The notes below the pieces were generated by a model. It had not been told where the DNA came from. It ran no database searches and saw only the letters and a program-made list of their open reading frames with translations. From positions 248,001-312,000 of the forward strand of contig MQVO02000030.1 of NCBI GenBank assembly GCA_001986395.2: a DNA stretch of 64,000 nucleotides. The letters are read 5' to 3'. Below, piece after piece: positions 12,401 to 22,843 of the stretch (positions are counted from its first letter, which is position 1; every line of letters begins with the position of its first letter). The position numbers and the translations under genes were made by a program. Source of the DNA: Irpex lacteus. Taxonomy: Eukaryota > Basidiomycota > Agaricomycetes > Polyporales > Irpicaceae.

Positions 12401-14807
12401 CATGAAGGTGCTCATCGTCGGAACTATGCCTGGTGAAGTTTGTTCTAAGCGGCGGAAGAACTCGTTCTGTGTTACATACATGGATGTGTTCAACACGTAA
12501 GCGGAAAGTGAATGTACGACGGGGTGGGATGAGCTTACAGATGCCTTAACAAGCGTCTTCACGTCCGTTTGAGAATCTAGACACGTCTTCATCAGCTTAT
12601 ACAGCCTCCCCTCGTTAAGCTTGGCAAACGCAGAGAGGTCGTCGATCGCCCTCTGTGGATCGGAGTACGTTCCTTAACATCAAAAAATCAGAAAATGGGC
12701 TGATAAGGATTGCTGTGGAACAGTAAAGGAGTGGATGAATGCAACGAACCTGCGACGCGTTTGATCACCCCCGTGAGAGCGTCCACAACGTTGTCCTCGT
12801 CTTCGTCAATGACGCCTCCCTACGAAACGAACACAATGAGTAAGTAAGCAGAATGCGACAAAGTAGAGCGGAGAAGAGACGCACGTTGTTATCAACACAC
12901 GCCTGCAAATACCGTTCGTACACCGTCGGCCGTCTACCCCCCAACCCCATCATCAGCTTCTGTCTGAAACCCTCGAAGAAGAAAAGAGGAGAGAAGGAAG
13001 AAACCACTTACACGCCCCGCACATTACTCATCCCCCTCAACACGTTCCCCGCGCCTTCATCCACAAAGCGCATCGTACACAACAGGCGCTCCGTCCACGC
13101 GAGCTCGTCCACCTCTGCTGTCTTTCCCGAGGAGGAGGAGGCGGACGGGAGGAGGAGGATGTATGTTGCTATCATTTCTTCGGCGATGGCTCTATATCAT
13201 AGATGAGTCAGTGGGTGAAGGGGAGGGAGCGAGGGAGGAAGGGAGGGGGAGGAGACGTACTTGACAGAGGGAGAGGTGGTGGACATGGTTAGTACAGCCT
13301 GTGGGATCCACGCGAAATGCTCGATGGCCGCTGGGTCCCCATTTTCGCTATTTCCTTCTCAGCGTCACCCGTTTCTCGTGAAAAATAAGACGACGTACAT
13401 CTCGGGATAGGCAAGGTGATAGAGCCTAGCGATGGCTTTCATCGCCTCCGACTGTACCGAGGGCTATATGCGCATGCAATGAGTGAGTAGAGAGGTAGAA
13501 GGATGGGACGGCACACCTTTTTGTCGACGCCGCGACCTGCGACGTTCCGTAGTTGGTGCGTCGAGACGTGGTGCAGGGCGGTCTCGTAGTCGACCTGAGT
13601 GTACAGCCGACACACGGCCGCACGAACTTTCTCGTCTGGGTCGAGGAGTTTCGCCTGCAGTGCCTCTTGTTGATTGTCAGCGGGATTCGTAGGAGAAACG
13701 TCGGTACACACCTTCGACTTGCTCGACTAGGGCGGTATGCACGAGAACGCCCCTCGCGCCCTCGACAAACGCGAGTCTCACCGCTGCCGTCTGGTCGTTC
13801 TTCCTCGCGAGCCAAGTCGCCCACGTCGATGGGTACTTTCTCGCAAACTCCGCGCCACTACCGTCCGCGAACATCTCTCCAAGGGTTTGGGTGGCCACGA
13901 CGCGAATCGGCACGTCCTGCACGCGAAGCTCTTCCTCGAGCTGGGGGACGACGTTGTGCAGCAACGCAGGACTGGACCGGTTGATGCGCTTGATGAGCTC
14001 ATGGGCGGTGTGGATCTGGTCGAGGTCGGCGTCGCGGGCGTGGGTGACGATGGTGTCCGTAAAGTACTGACAGACGTGCCGTTGGAGTTTGTCGGCGGTG
14101 GCGTTGCAGACTTGGACGGCGAGACGGTAGGCGGGCTGGTCCATGCGTGTGTTCTTGTCCATGTACTGGGCCAGGAGTGTCTCGAGGACTTCATTCGGCA
14201 GCGATTGGCACTCGTCAAGCAAAGCGACGAGGATGTCGGCGATGAAGAGCTCAATCTTTTTCGCAAGATCGAGGCGGACGATACCAAAAAACGCACGAAA
14301 GATGTCGGCCATGAGGTCGTCTGCCTGGGGAAGGTCACAGACGAGGACGACAGACTTGACGGTCGACAAGGACTCGAGGAGGTGAAAATACTCGTTGTAG
14401 TACGGCGAGTCCGGGGCCTTGAGTCCCTGGGTGAGTTGTCGGATAAAGAACTGGAAGATGTCGCGGAGTTCTGGCTGTGTGTAGGGGGCGTCGGGGGCGT
14501 AAAGTCTGAGGAGATCGGCGAGGCAGCACGCGGCGTAAGCCTTGACGCCGCGGTCCTTGTGAAGGAGGATGGAGGTGGAAATGAGCTCCTTGCGCACGGA
14601 CCCCAGTGAGGCGACGTCGACGGATTCCTGGTCCATCTCTGCGAGCTCGGAGTGGAGGGCCTTGAGTTTCTTCTGGAGGGCGTCGGTCGTCGTCGTCTTG
14701 CCCAGCAGTTTGTCCTTGAACTTGAGCTTCTTGGGCGAGGCCTGTCCACCGCCTCTCGTCTGAGGAGCCATCGTCGTCGTCGTGGTAGAGAACGAAGAGT
14801 GAGCCAC
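9492..14807 (-). CDS. PDS5: Sister chromatid cohesion protein Pds5
   Basis: Pds5 is a HEAT-repeat protein that binds cohesin and regulates its loading, maintenance and release. The first exon encodes about 370 residues with the family's best-conserved block: LHSELAEMDQESVD, then HKDRGVKAYAACCLADLLRL, YAPDAPYTQPELRDIFQFF and LLESLSTVKSVVLV. Two in-frame Met codons are possible: 14807, or 14771 (MAPQTRGGGQ). The later one starts closer to the conserved region and looks equally good. Many short introns follow through the HEAT array. The tail is very acidic (EESEEDEDEESDEDDDED-like) followed by a basic SP/KR stretch. A last small exon after a donor near 9625 ends KPAASSDD at a TGA (9492-9494). 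Acidic and basic nuclear tails are usual for Pds5. Confidence 0.92.
11433..11519. repeat. Imperfect GAGT/GAGC low-complexity tract inside a PDS5 intron
   Basis: A run of degenerate four- and eight-base units (GAGTGAGT, GCGAGCGAGCG, GAGTGAGTGAATGAG) lies in what appears to be a PDS5 intron. On the coding strand it reads as CACT/CGCT repeats upstream of the acceptor near 11399. The host intron is noticeably longer than the gene's other introns. It is probably a local microsatellite expansion with no coding role. Confidence 0.55.
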
Positions 14808-16058
14808 GGTCGTCGTCCGAGTCGCGTCGCGCTTGGTGCACGTGCCGCTCTGTCATGAGCGCTGGTACGCGTCCGAGTCGATGTTCCGAGTCAGTCGTTC
14901 GTCGACACTCATCACCGGTGCATCACCATCCACGTATAGAACTGACCAAGTACTGTCGCCCCTCTTACGCGTACTCTATGGCGGTATCGTGAATCGGAAG
15001 GCTAGGGGGTTGAAGCTCAGAGGAGGGGGGGGAAGGTGCGGATTACAGCTCGCACGACGAAGGAGCCGTGCTCTTATACCTTTTCACCAACAGCAGCTAT
15101 TAAAGGAGAGTGGCGCATTGGCGTTGATGATGACCGTTGTCTGCTTCTTTTCCAGCTACTCATATGTCAGAAATTGGGAGACAATGGCTCGCGATCCTGG
15201 ATGGGTCACAGTTAATTAGCTAACACCGTGACGCAAACATAGGTGGAACAGCGATCTACGATCCCAGAAGCATATCACCATTGAGATCCATCGATAATAT
15301 CTTTCTACTCGACGATTAGATTAGTCACATATGGAATTGGCGAAGACCATGCGAAGACCATGAAGGTGCGAGACTCTTTGACTTACGCGCTGCTTACTGC
15401 CCATAACCGTCATGCAGTATACAGTCTCTGCACCCTCGACCACTACACTAAGGTCGTCCGTCGACGTCAAATCTCCGCGAGCAGTCGCAACTTGGTAGAC
15501 TATGGTAGTCAATTGGAGGCATTCACCCTCTGCTTCCCGCAACATCCATCCACACTGGCAGGGATACAGTACGCAACGCTCAACGTAACATTGAACCTGA
15601 GATGGGGTGTGGTTCGCGGGAAAGCGACACGTCGGCACCGTCGGAATATGCTGTTCAAGTTGCGGGCGAGGTGCGCTTTTGAACAGCTCAGTCAAGGTTC
15701 GGACAGTAGCGCGAGTGCTGCACAATCACGGATGGTGACTGCGTATATGTGCAGCTTCTTACGCTCTTAGGTTAGGAATGTCAGCGTAAGCAGCCTGGTT
15801 CAATGCTATAGTACTAGTACTATGCGGCTACGTGGCAACGCGCACACGAACATTTCAGCAGATGGCCGTTAGGGCGTAACACTCCCTGACAAGGTACGGT
15901 AGTTGCCCAAAGCGGATGGACGGTGGATTGATGCCAGTGTGGGCAGTCGTTCGTTCTTCTGTCATCACCGTCATCCACAGTCAACATCACTGTCTCTTTA
16001 TAGCATCCTCCTCCATTATTCTCTCTCGCGACGTCGCGCTGCAGTAGCCGGTGTCAGT
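14808..16058. other. Intergenic region between PDS5 and the orphan gene
   Basis: About 1.25 kb holding the divergent upstream regions of PDS5 (minus) and the orphan gene at 16059 (plus). Several 120-140 codon frames occur here, but none shows family resemblance or consistent splice structure. A 16-bp perfect palindrome sits at 15808-15823. No RNA gene was seen. Confidence 0.4.
15808..15823. repeat. 16-bp perfect palindrome
   Basis: The sequence ATAGTACTAGTACTAT is identical to its reverse complement. It lies about 235 bases upstream of the orphan gene start. It could be a dimeric regulator site or chance in AT-rich DNA. Confidence 0.5.
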
Positions 16059-17137
16059 ATGGTCAAGCGTGGCCTCCAATATCAGAGGACTCGAACTCCG
16101 GGACAACACAATAACCATCCAGCTCTGCGACCCGCCTTCCAACGGACGAGATCGACGTCGCTGACATCGGCAATCGATGCCAAAGTAGTGCCTTTCCTCA
16201 CCTACATGGAACGTGACGTCGACCTCAAGAATGTACCCGTCTCTCAGGCAGCTTCTGCGTATAGCTACATACTGATCATGACTTACAGGACGAGCGAGGC
16301 ACGAGGATGGTGATCAATGCGCCCATGTACACCGGCATCTTCAACGACCTCAACATTGCCATCCTCGATATGAAGGACGACGGCGTCGACATCCCGAGCT
16401 TCGGCCCCTCCTGTCCAATGTACGGCTCAAGCGACTTCCTCGGCATACAGTTTGATGCCTCTCAGGCGACTCGTAAGTAGAACGATGGTGCACCTGGCCA
16501 GCGGTGTCGTACTGCTGACTATGTGAGATATAGCCGGCGGAGACATCGACGAATTTCTGAAGTCGAAGGACTTGAAGTCGCTTCGACCCTTCAAGAACAT
16601 CTGCGTTCTAGAGGCCAAGCCATGGACAAGACAAGATGCCTCGGAGGCATATTTGGATCGTCACATTCCCGAGATTGTTTGTAAAATGTTGTCCCTCGCG
16701 TTGCATTTAGAGTACGTTTTTGCCAATCGCTTCTCTCTTGGTGATCTACGTCGTCTCATTCAGTTCGTCAGGAGGGACAGAATACGGGGTGTCTTGTCTA
16801 CAGGTTATTCGTGGATGTTCCTCGCGCTGGAGCGAGAGGCAGGCAAAGCCGGCTGCACGTATGTTAAATCCTCGCCACTGCAGATGGATTTTAGCCTTCA
16901 TTCCGATGGTAAGTGTGGTTTATCTTCCTCCTGCGTATAAGCACCGTAACTGTCTCTCATGGTGAATTAGTGGAAGCGAAAGACGGCAAGTATCCCCCAG
17001 CTCTGATATACAATATCCTACACGATTGGGTGCGTATACAAGTATCACCCTCAGCGTCCAACTCTAGATTTATTCTTGCATGCCAGATCGCAAACAGCTC
17101 TGAGGATATTCGGGGAAACAAGTGGTTCCCTCTCTAG
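16059..17137 (+). CDS. Basidiomycete orphan protein, possible REase-like fold
   Basis: I cannot name this gene. A consistent spliced frame can be read. It runs from ATG at 16059 (MVKRGLQYQRTR), through a donor at about 16233 (GTACCC), DERGTRMVINAPMYTG, an intron near 16471-16533, then PGGDIDEFLKSKDLKSL and FKNICVLEAKPWTR. Further exons carry RGVLSTGYSWMFLALERE, a SPLQMDF-type strand and YPPALIYNILHDW, and it ends NKWFPL at a TAG (17135-17137). Introns are about 50-60 nt with plausible branch points. The overall plan is a conserved acidic core, a strand with E-A-K, then a GVLSTGYSWMFL hairpin. It resembles lineage-specific proteins common in Agaricomycetes, some of which have been linked to restriction-endonuclease-like folds. 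That link is inference only. Confidence 0.55.
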
Positions 17138-17855
17138 TTGCATCATGACCCACGCTACCCACTTGCAGTCCCGTCGCCCAGAGATAAAGTATCAAATCGG
17201 AAGACCCCTCGCGAATTATTGGGACGCCTATCGTGTCTACTGTGAACGCCTGCACGCCACTTATTGCATACCCTATTATACCCCCACCAATTTCCTCAGT
17301 CCCTCGCAATTTCCCCAGTCCCTCGCAATTTCCCCAGTCCCTCGTCCATGTATCACTCTTGCATACCCCTCTTATACCCAAAGCAGTGTCATTATACGTA
17401 ACCAGTCAAGTAGTCGCAATTTTTGAACCCTGCGCCGTGTCCATCATACATATGCAAGCGTATAATACTTCTTCTCATACCCCTCTTGTATCGAAGGAGA
17501 GTGCCCCCATGCTTTCTCTGCGCTATCCTTTCAGAGCCAGTCGTCTATCCGTACCTCAGTCAGGCGACGTCGACGCTACATATCGTTTATTCTTCCGGCA
17601 GGGGCTAAACACACATGTAGCTGCACGAGAGATAGGCGAGAATCGTTTCGTTGTTCAAAGGTTCACGTCTAGGTCGTGCAGGACGTGCATGACAGTACTC
17701 AAGTAGTACTCCGAACGCTGGCTTGAAAGACGCGCTGTGCACGTGACTGATCTCTGTAATTTCTCGAGATGCGGCGGATGTTGCAAGTTAACTTGAGCGT
17801 CGGTCTATCGCTTCCTAGTTGCTGCACATCCTCTGCCTAATCTTCTCATAAACTC
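17138..17855. other. Intergenic region upstream of NAA15
   Basis: About 720 bases with no supported gene. It contains a 2.5-copy short tandem repeat at about 17299-17346 and several CCCCTCTTATACCC-like pyrimidine-rich stretches. The NAA15 promoter must lie here or just upstream of 17856. Confidence 0.4.
17299..17346. repeat. 19-bp tandem repeat, about 2.5 copies
   Basis: The unit CAGTCCCTCGCAATTTCCC is repeated twice exactly and then partly (CAGTCCCTCG). It lies between the orphan gene and NAA15. It looks like a minisatellite without coding role. Confidence 0.7.
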
Positions 17856-20800
17856 ATGGCGCCCCCTGGTGTCCCAGCAAAGCGCGCTCTTCCGCTGAAG
17901 GAAGCAGCGTTGTTCAAGGAGCTCTTGAATCAATACGAATCCAGGCAACTTAAGAAGGCTCAGAAAACCGCAGACCAGATCCTCAAAAAGTTCCCAGAAC
18001 ATGGAGGTTTGTATGTTATGATTCGCAGTGTAGTAATTCCCCCTCACACATTCTGATCTGTAGAGACCCTGTGTATGAAGGGCTTGGTGCTCACACACAT
18101 GGGCCGGAGGGAAGAAGGCTTAGATCTGGTTAAGAAGGGTGTCCGTCTTGATCTGACATCGCACATCGTCTGGCATGTATTTGGTCTCATACAGAAGGGA
18201 GAGAAGAATTATGAGGAGGCTTTGAAGTCCTACACGCAAGCTCTCCGGTTTGACAGAGTACGTCGTCCTGCTATTGGCTTGCATGATTGCACCAGTCGAT
18301 GTCGATGTCACTGAGCACAGACTGTCTTAACACCCTGCGAAGGCGCATTATCGTCGAGCTAGCTGCCACAACGTCGTGTATTGCACTGAGCTGACTTTCT
18401 GTACCATAGGAAAATATGAACATACTTCGCGACGCTGCCCACCTCCAAACTCAACTCCGCCAATTCGACGGGCTTGTCGATACCCGGCACACCCTCCTCA
18501 AAATTCGCCCCAACCTCCGTTCAAACTGGATAGGGCTCGCCGTTGCATACCACCTCAACGGCAACCTTCCCGAGACGAAGAAAACGCTCGAGCACTATGA
18601 GACGATCCTGAAGGTGTGTCAACTTGTTTCTGGTGTCGCCGTAGGGAGCAACGCCACACGCATTACCAGAACATCCCAGATTACGACGTCGAGCATTCTG
18701 AGGTGCTCTTGTATCATATACGCGTCCTCGAGGACCTCGGCGAGTACAGAGAGGCGCTGAATCTGCTTGATGTTAACGCTAAGTCGAGAGCAATCATTGA
18801 CCGGGTGGCTATTATGGAATATCGAGGTTTGTGAAAACATTGGTACTATATCTTCAAACTGAATTCAAGCCGGTCTTTAGCACGGTTACTGTCAAGCCTT
18901 GGCCAACACGACGACGCGGAGCATACTTGGCAAGCGCTGATCGAGCAGAACCCCGACTCATACAAATACTTCCAAGGGTATTTGTCCAATCGTGGACTCG
19001 ACCTCGGTAAGAGGCCCTTATATCTCCTTGTATGCGTGTTATTTTAGCTCTGACTTTTCCTAGCATCCATCACAGACGGAACCCGCCCCAAGACCCTCGG
19101 CATTCTTCGGGACTTCTCCACCCAGCTACCTCGCGCAGCGGCGCCTCGTCGTCTTGCCCTCGATGTTGCCACAGGTACCTCAGCTCGTTTACTGTCGCTG
19201 AACGGTAGCTGAATCCCCCGTTGTAGGCGACGAGTTCAAAGCGCTTGCAGAGCCATACCTGCTAGCTGGTATTGAAAAGGGCATACCGTCTCTCTTTGCG
19301 GACGTCAAGTCGCTCTACAAGGACCCACACAAGCGCGAGGCCATCTTCTCCATCGTCGAAGCCCTTCGTACCTCTTCTGCGCCCTCACCATCGAACGAAC
19401 CACCGACAACATACCTCTGGACCCTCTACTTCCTCGCCCAGCACCACTCGCATGTTTCCAACCACTCCAAAGCACTCGAATTACTCTCAGAAGCTCTCGA
19501 ACACACCCCTACGCTGCCAGATTTGCTCACGCTCAAGGCCCGAGTGCTCAAACGCTTAGGCGATCCTTATGGGGCTGCGAGGTGTATGGATGAGGCACGT
19601 GTGCTGGATTTGCAGGATCGGTTCTTGAACACCAAGTGTGGAAAATATCGTCTGAGAGCGGGAATGACGGAGGAGGCGCAGGAGGTCCTTGGGCTTTTCA
19701 CCAAGGTATGTACTGTTCATCTCCACTCCCACCATCACCTCCGAACTTGCCCATATTGTCAACCACCCTTACGTATCGCTGTTCGTCTCCATTCTCGCAC
19801 GCATCCCAGAAAGACGCGCCTAGCCCCGCCGCCGACCTTGAAGACATGCAATCCCTGCTCTTCCTGATCGAGGACGCCGACGCTTATCGCCGGAACGGGA
19901 ATCTTGGCTTGGCGTTGAAGAAGTACCACGCTGTGCAGAAGGTGTTCGACGAGGTCGAGGACGACCAGTACGATTTCCATGGGTATTCGTTGAGGAAATT
20001 CACGGTCAATATCTATTTGAAGTGAGTATTGCTTAGCTCGTATTCTTCGAAAAGGATACTGTGCTCACTGTGAGATTGCTATGGTAGTATGGTTACGTGG
20101 GAGGACCGTCTAAGGTCGCACCCTGCATATGTGCATGCGGCTATCGCAGCCTCCGAGGTAAGTAAGACGGTACACTTCGCCAGTGTGAATCAATGCCGAC
20201 TTTTGGGTGTCATGCGCGCGCAGATATACGTACAGCTCCATGACGATCCTTCACTCGTCAAGAAGAGCTCTCCATCATGCAAGTTGCCCGTTCCTCTCGT
20301 CATACGAATTACCCAAAATCTCACCTTACAGTTCCGTCCAGCCATGCTAACAGAAGCAGAGAAGAAAGCGAAGAAGAAGGCGAAGAAGGCTGCCCAGAAG
20401 GTCCAGGAGGACGTGAAGAAAGGTGCATAACCAATCGCTTTCACTCCTTCCTTGGGTGATATGATTATTGATAAATATGTTCCGTATTACAGCCGCACAG
20501 GGCACTGCCGTTGAGGACAAAGGTCTGGAGCTTGGCCCATCCAAGGATGACGACCCCGACGGTACTAAGCTGTTACAAGCCACTGACCCGCTCGAACGAG
20601 CAGCCAAATTCGTCGCCCCTCTCGCAGCGCAAGCGCAGGACAACGTGCGCGCGTGGGTTGCGATTTATGATGTGGCTGTGCGGAGGAGCAAGTACCTGCA
20701 AGCTGCTCAAGCTCTTAGCAGGGCGAAGTCGCTGGATGCGGAGCACCCAGAGGTGCATGTTCGGTTGGTGCATCTCCGCAAGACTGGTGAGTAATTCGGA

Positions 20801-21365
20801 GAGAACATAAATATGAAACATGCGGTATTCGAGGGTACTGATTATGGGCTGTGTACGCTATGCAGTATCGTCGCTACCCCAGCCTCCACCTTCGCCTATC
20901 GGACCAGCTTTGAACGAGTCATTGAAGATACTCCTACCGGACGAGATTGCACTGGAGACGTTCAACTCGCAGTACCTGCAGACGCATTCTGGCGAGCCTA
21001 GTGCGGTACTGGCGTTCGCGAAGGCTCTTCGCGTGCTGCAGAGTCCATTGGAGGAAATTGAAAACGTGCTTTTCGACCAGCTTCGACCCGAGTTCTCCCT
21101 AGACATCAAGGTGCGCATATGGGCGATAACCCCTCTCATGCATTCCCGCTTTTGATCACTCTTTCCATTTTCATAGACTGCACAAGGCATGCTAGAGTTC
21201 CTCAAGCAGGTTGGCTCAGCAAAGGCAGAAGAGTTCAGAACGGGGTTGGACGCCAAGTTCCCCTCTTCGACGGTGTTCAGGTCTGTCGAAGAAGTGACCG
21301 CACTGCGAAAGCAGGCTTTCGCAGCGGTCGAAGTCGAAGCGGAAAAGGTAGAAAGTGTCAGTTAG
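17856..21365 (+). CDS. NAA15: N-terminal acetyltransferase A auxiliary subunit Naa15 (Nat1)
   Basis: Naa15 is the TPR scaffold that anchors the Naa10 catalytic subunit to the ribosome. Together they form NatA, which acetylates Ser, Ala, Thr, Gly, Val and Cys N-termini co-translationally. The start at 17856 gives MAPPGVPAKRALPLKEAALF, followed by the family opening FKELLNQYESRQLKKAQKTA and ILKKFPEHG. TPR-like units continue in later exons: MKGLVLTHMGRREEGL, HVFGLIQKGEKNYEEALKSY, LGEYREALNLLD. Near the C-terminus is the typical Lys/Ala-rich segment LTEAEKKAKKKAKKAAQK. The gene ends KVESVS at a TAG (21363-21365). At least ten short introns are present. The length suits the usual 800-870 residues. 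Confidence 0.92.
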
Positions 21366-21648
21366 TTCAGACGTGTCGTGAACATTTCTGTATGCTGTAT
21401 AATCTTTCACAATATGATTAGAGGAGTGTAGTCACTGCAGAGTCTTGCTTCCGACCGACTCAGCGTCTGGTCCAGTCGATCTAAGATCAAGGCGATCATA
21501 AACGCCCTTATCAGTGGCTGAGCGGAGTTCAAACCTTATACAGGAACTAGCTGCCACACTCGGAAATTACCGACGTGCGCGAGTCGCTGCCGACGCCGTC
21601 CAGTACATCCAAAAACCCGTCAAGCCCGCCGCCGCCGACGCTCACAAA

Positions 21649-22304
21649 ATGGTCAACATCCCCAAGTGCGTAGTCCGAGATGTTGCGTCTGCGACGTTTT
21701 GACTGACCTCTGATCGTACAGGACACGACGGACCTGTGAGTAAAAGTCCAAATGATGCCTCAGCAGAGCGAGGGATATTGATGTCAGGTGGTAGACTGCA
21801 AGGGCAAGGCCTGCAAGAAGCACACGTACGTTGGTCGTATGCTTAGATTCATAGTATATGCTGAACGTTCGCTGCTGTGTAGCCCCCACAAGGTCACTCA
21901 GTACAAGAAGGGCAAGGATTCGTTGGCGGCCCAGGGAAAGCGTCGTTACGACCGTAAGCAGTCAGGTTATGGTGGTCAGACCAAGCCCGTCTTCCACAAG
22001 AAGGTCCGTACTATGCTTCCTTATCCGAAGACGTGATTCTTATGCAGGAGGGGCATAATAGGCGAAGACCACGAAGAAGGTCGTGTTGAGGCTGGAATGC
22101 ACTGTCTGCAAGTACAAGATGCAGCTGTCCCTCAAGCGCTGCAAGCAGTACGTACCGTGCCTCTTCTTTCCGATCTATGTACTGATTTTGTGTGCAGCTT
22201 CGAGCTTGGTGGTGAGAAGAAGACCAAGGGTGCTGCCCTCACTTTCGTGCGTCCCATCTCCTCACTGGTCTTAGCTGTTTACTCACCTATATCACCAACA
22301 GTAA
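21649..22304 (+). CDS. RPL42: 60S ribosomal protein eL42 (L36a/L44/L41)
   Basis: A small zinc-binding 60S protein near the ribosomal E site. Seven exons can be joined: MVNIPK, a short TRRT exon, [31 protein letters not shown] onward, [20 protein letters not shown] onward, [17 protein letters not shown], and a last intron interrupting just before the TAA (22302-22304). This gives the usual 106 residues. The zinc cysteines C12, C17 and the later CTVC pair are present. The many very short exons are typical of ribosomal protein genes in this group. Residue 56 is proline ([11 protein letters not shown]), the form associated with cycloheximide sensitivity. It starts only about 280 bases after the NAA15 stop. 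Confidence 0.95.
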
Positions 22305-22843
22305 TTGTATCGTTGGTGGTTGTCTTGTCTCTGTTTCTCCTCCCTCATCACCTATCTACGCACATGCCCCGCATTATGTGATATGCACTTGCATCCGACT
22401 CGCAACATGTATTTTTGCCATGACACCGGGTCTTCAGTGTTCGTCGCATGCAGAGTGCTCTTCCTGAGAAGGCATGCATGGTCAATCCATGTAGTGAAGG
22501 TATCTTCGGGCAAACCCACTGGACGGAGGTGTTTGCGCCTAAGACGATACTCTGCAGCCATGGCTGCTAGCCCAGCGTGACGACAAGAACGTGGGCGAAA
22601 TGACACAGGCTCGAGTATTTCCAAGACTCATCATGATAAAGTAGACGCAAGACGTCAGAGACTAAAGTCGTGAGTTATTCGCTGCCTAGTGGATACAAAT
22701 ATGCTATCACTTAATCTACATGTGCGTACGTTAACGTGGTCAGAGTTTCTATGTCTACAGTGCATTCTATATGCGATTTCTCTAGCCATTAAATACCTTT
22801 CGGGGCTACTTGATGTATCAGGTCCGTGCGACGTTCGTTTTTC
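22305..22843. other. Convergent intergenic region
   Basis: About 540 bases of 3' flank between eL42 (plus) and the MFS transporter (minus). No gene or repeat is seen. Confidence 0.45.

Noticed and set aside
13737..14609. 290-codon plus-strand open frame
   Set aside because: It is antisense to the highly conserved first exon of PDS5 and arises from high GC at third codon positions.
13778..14749. 323-codon minus-strand Ser/Pro/Arg-rich frame
   Set aside because: It overlaps the conserved PDS5 exon in a different frame and has the low-complexity composition of a shifted reading.
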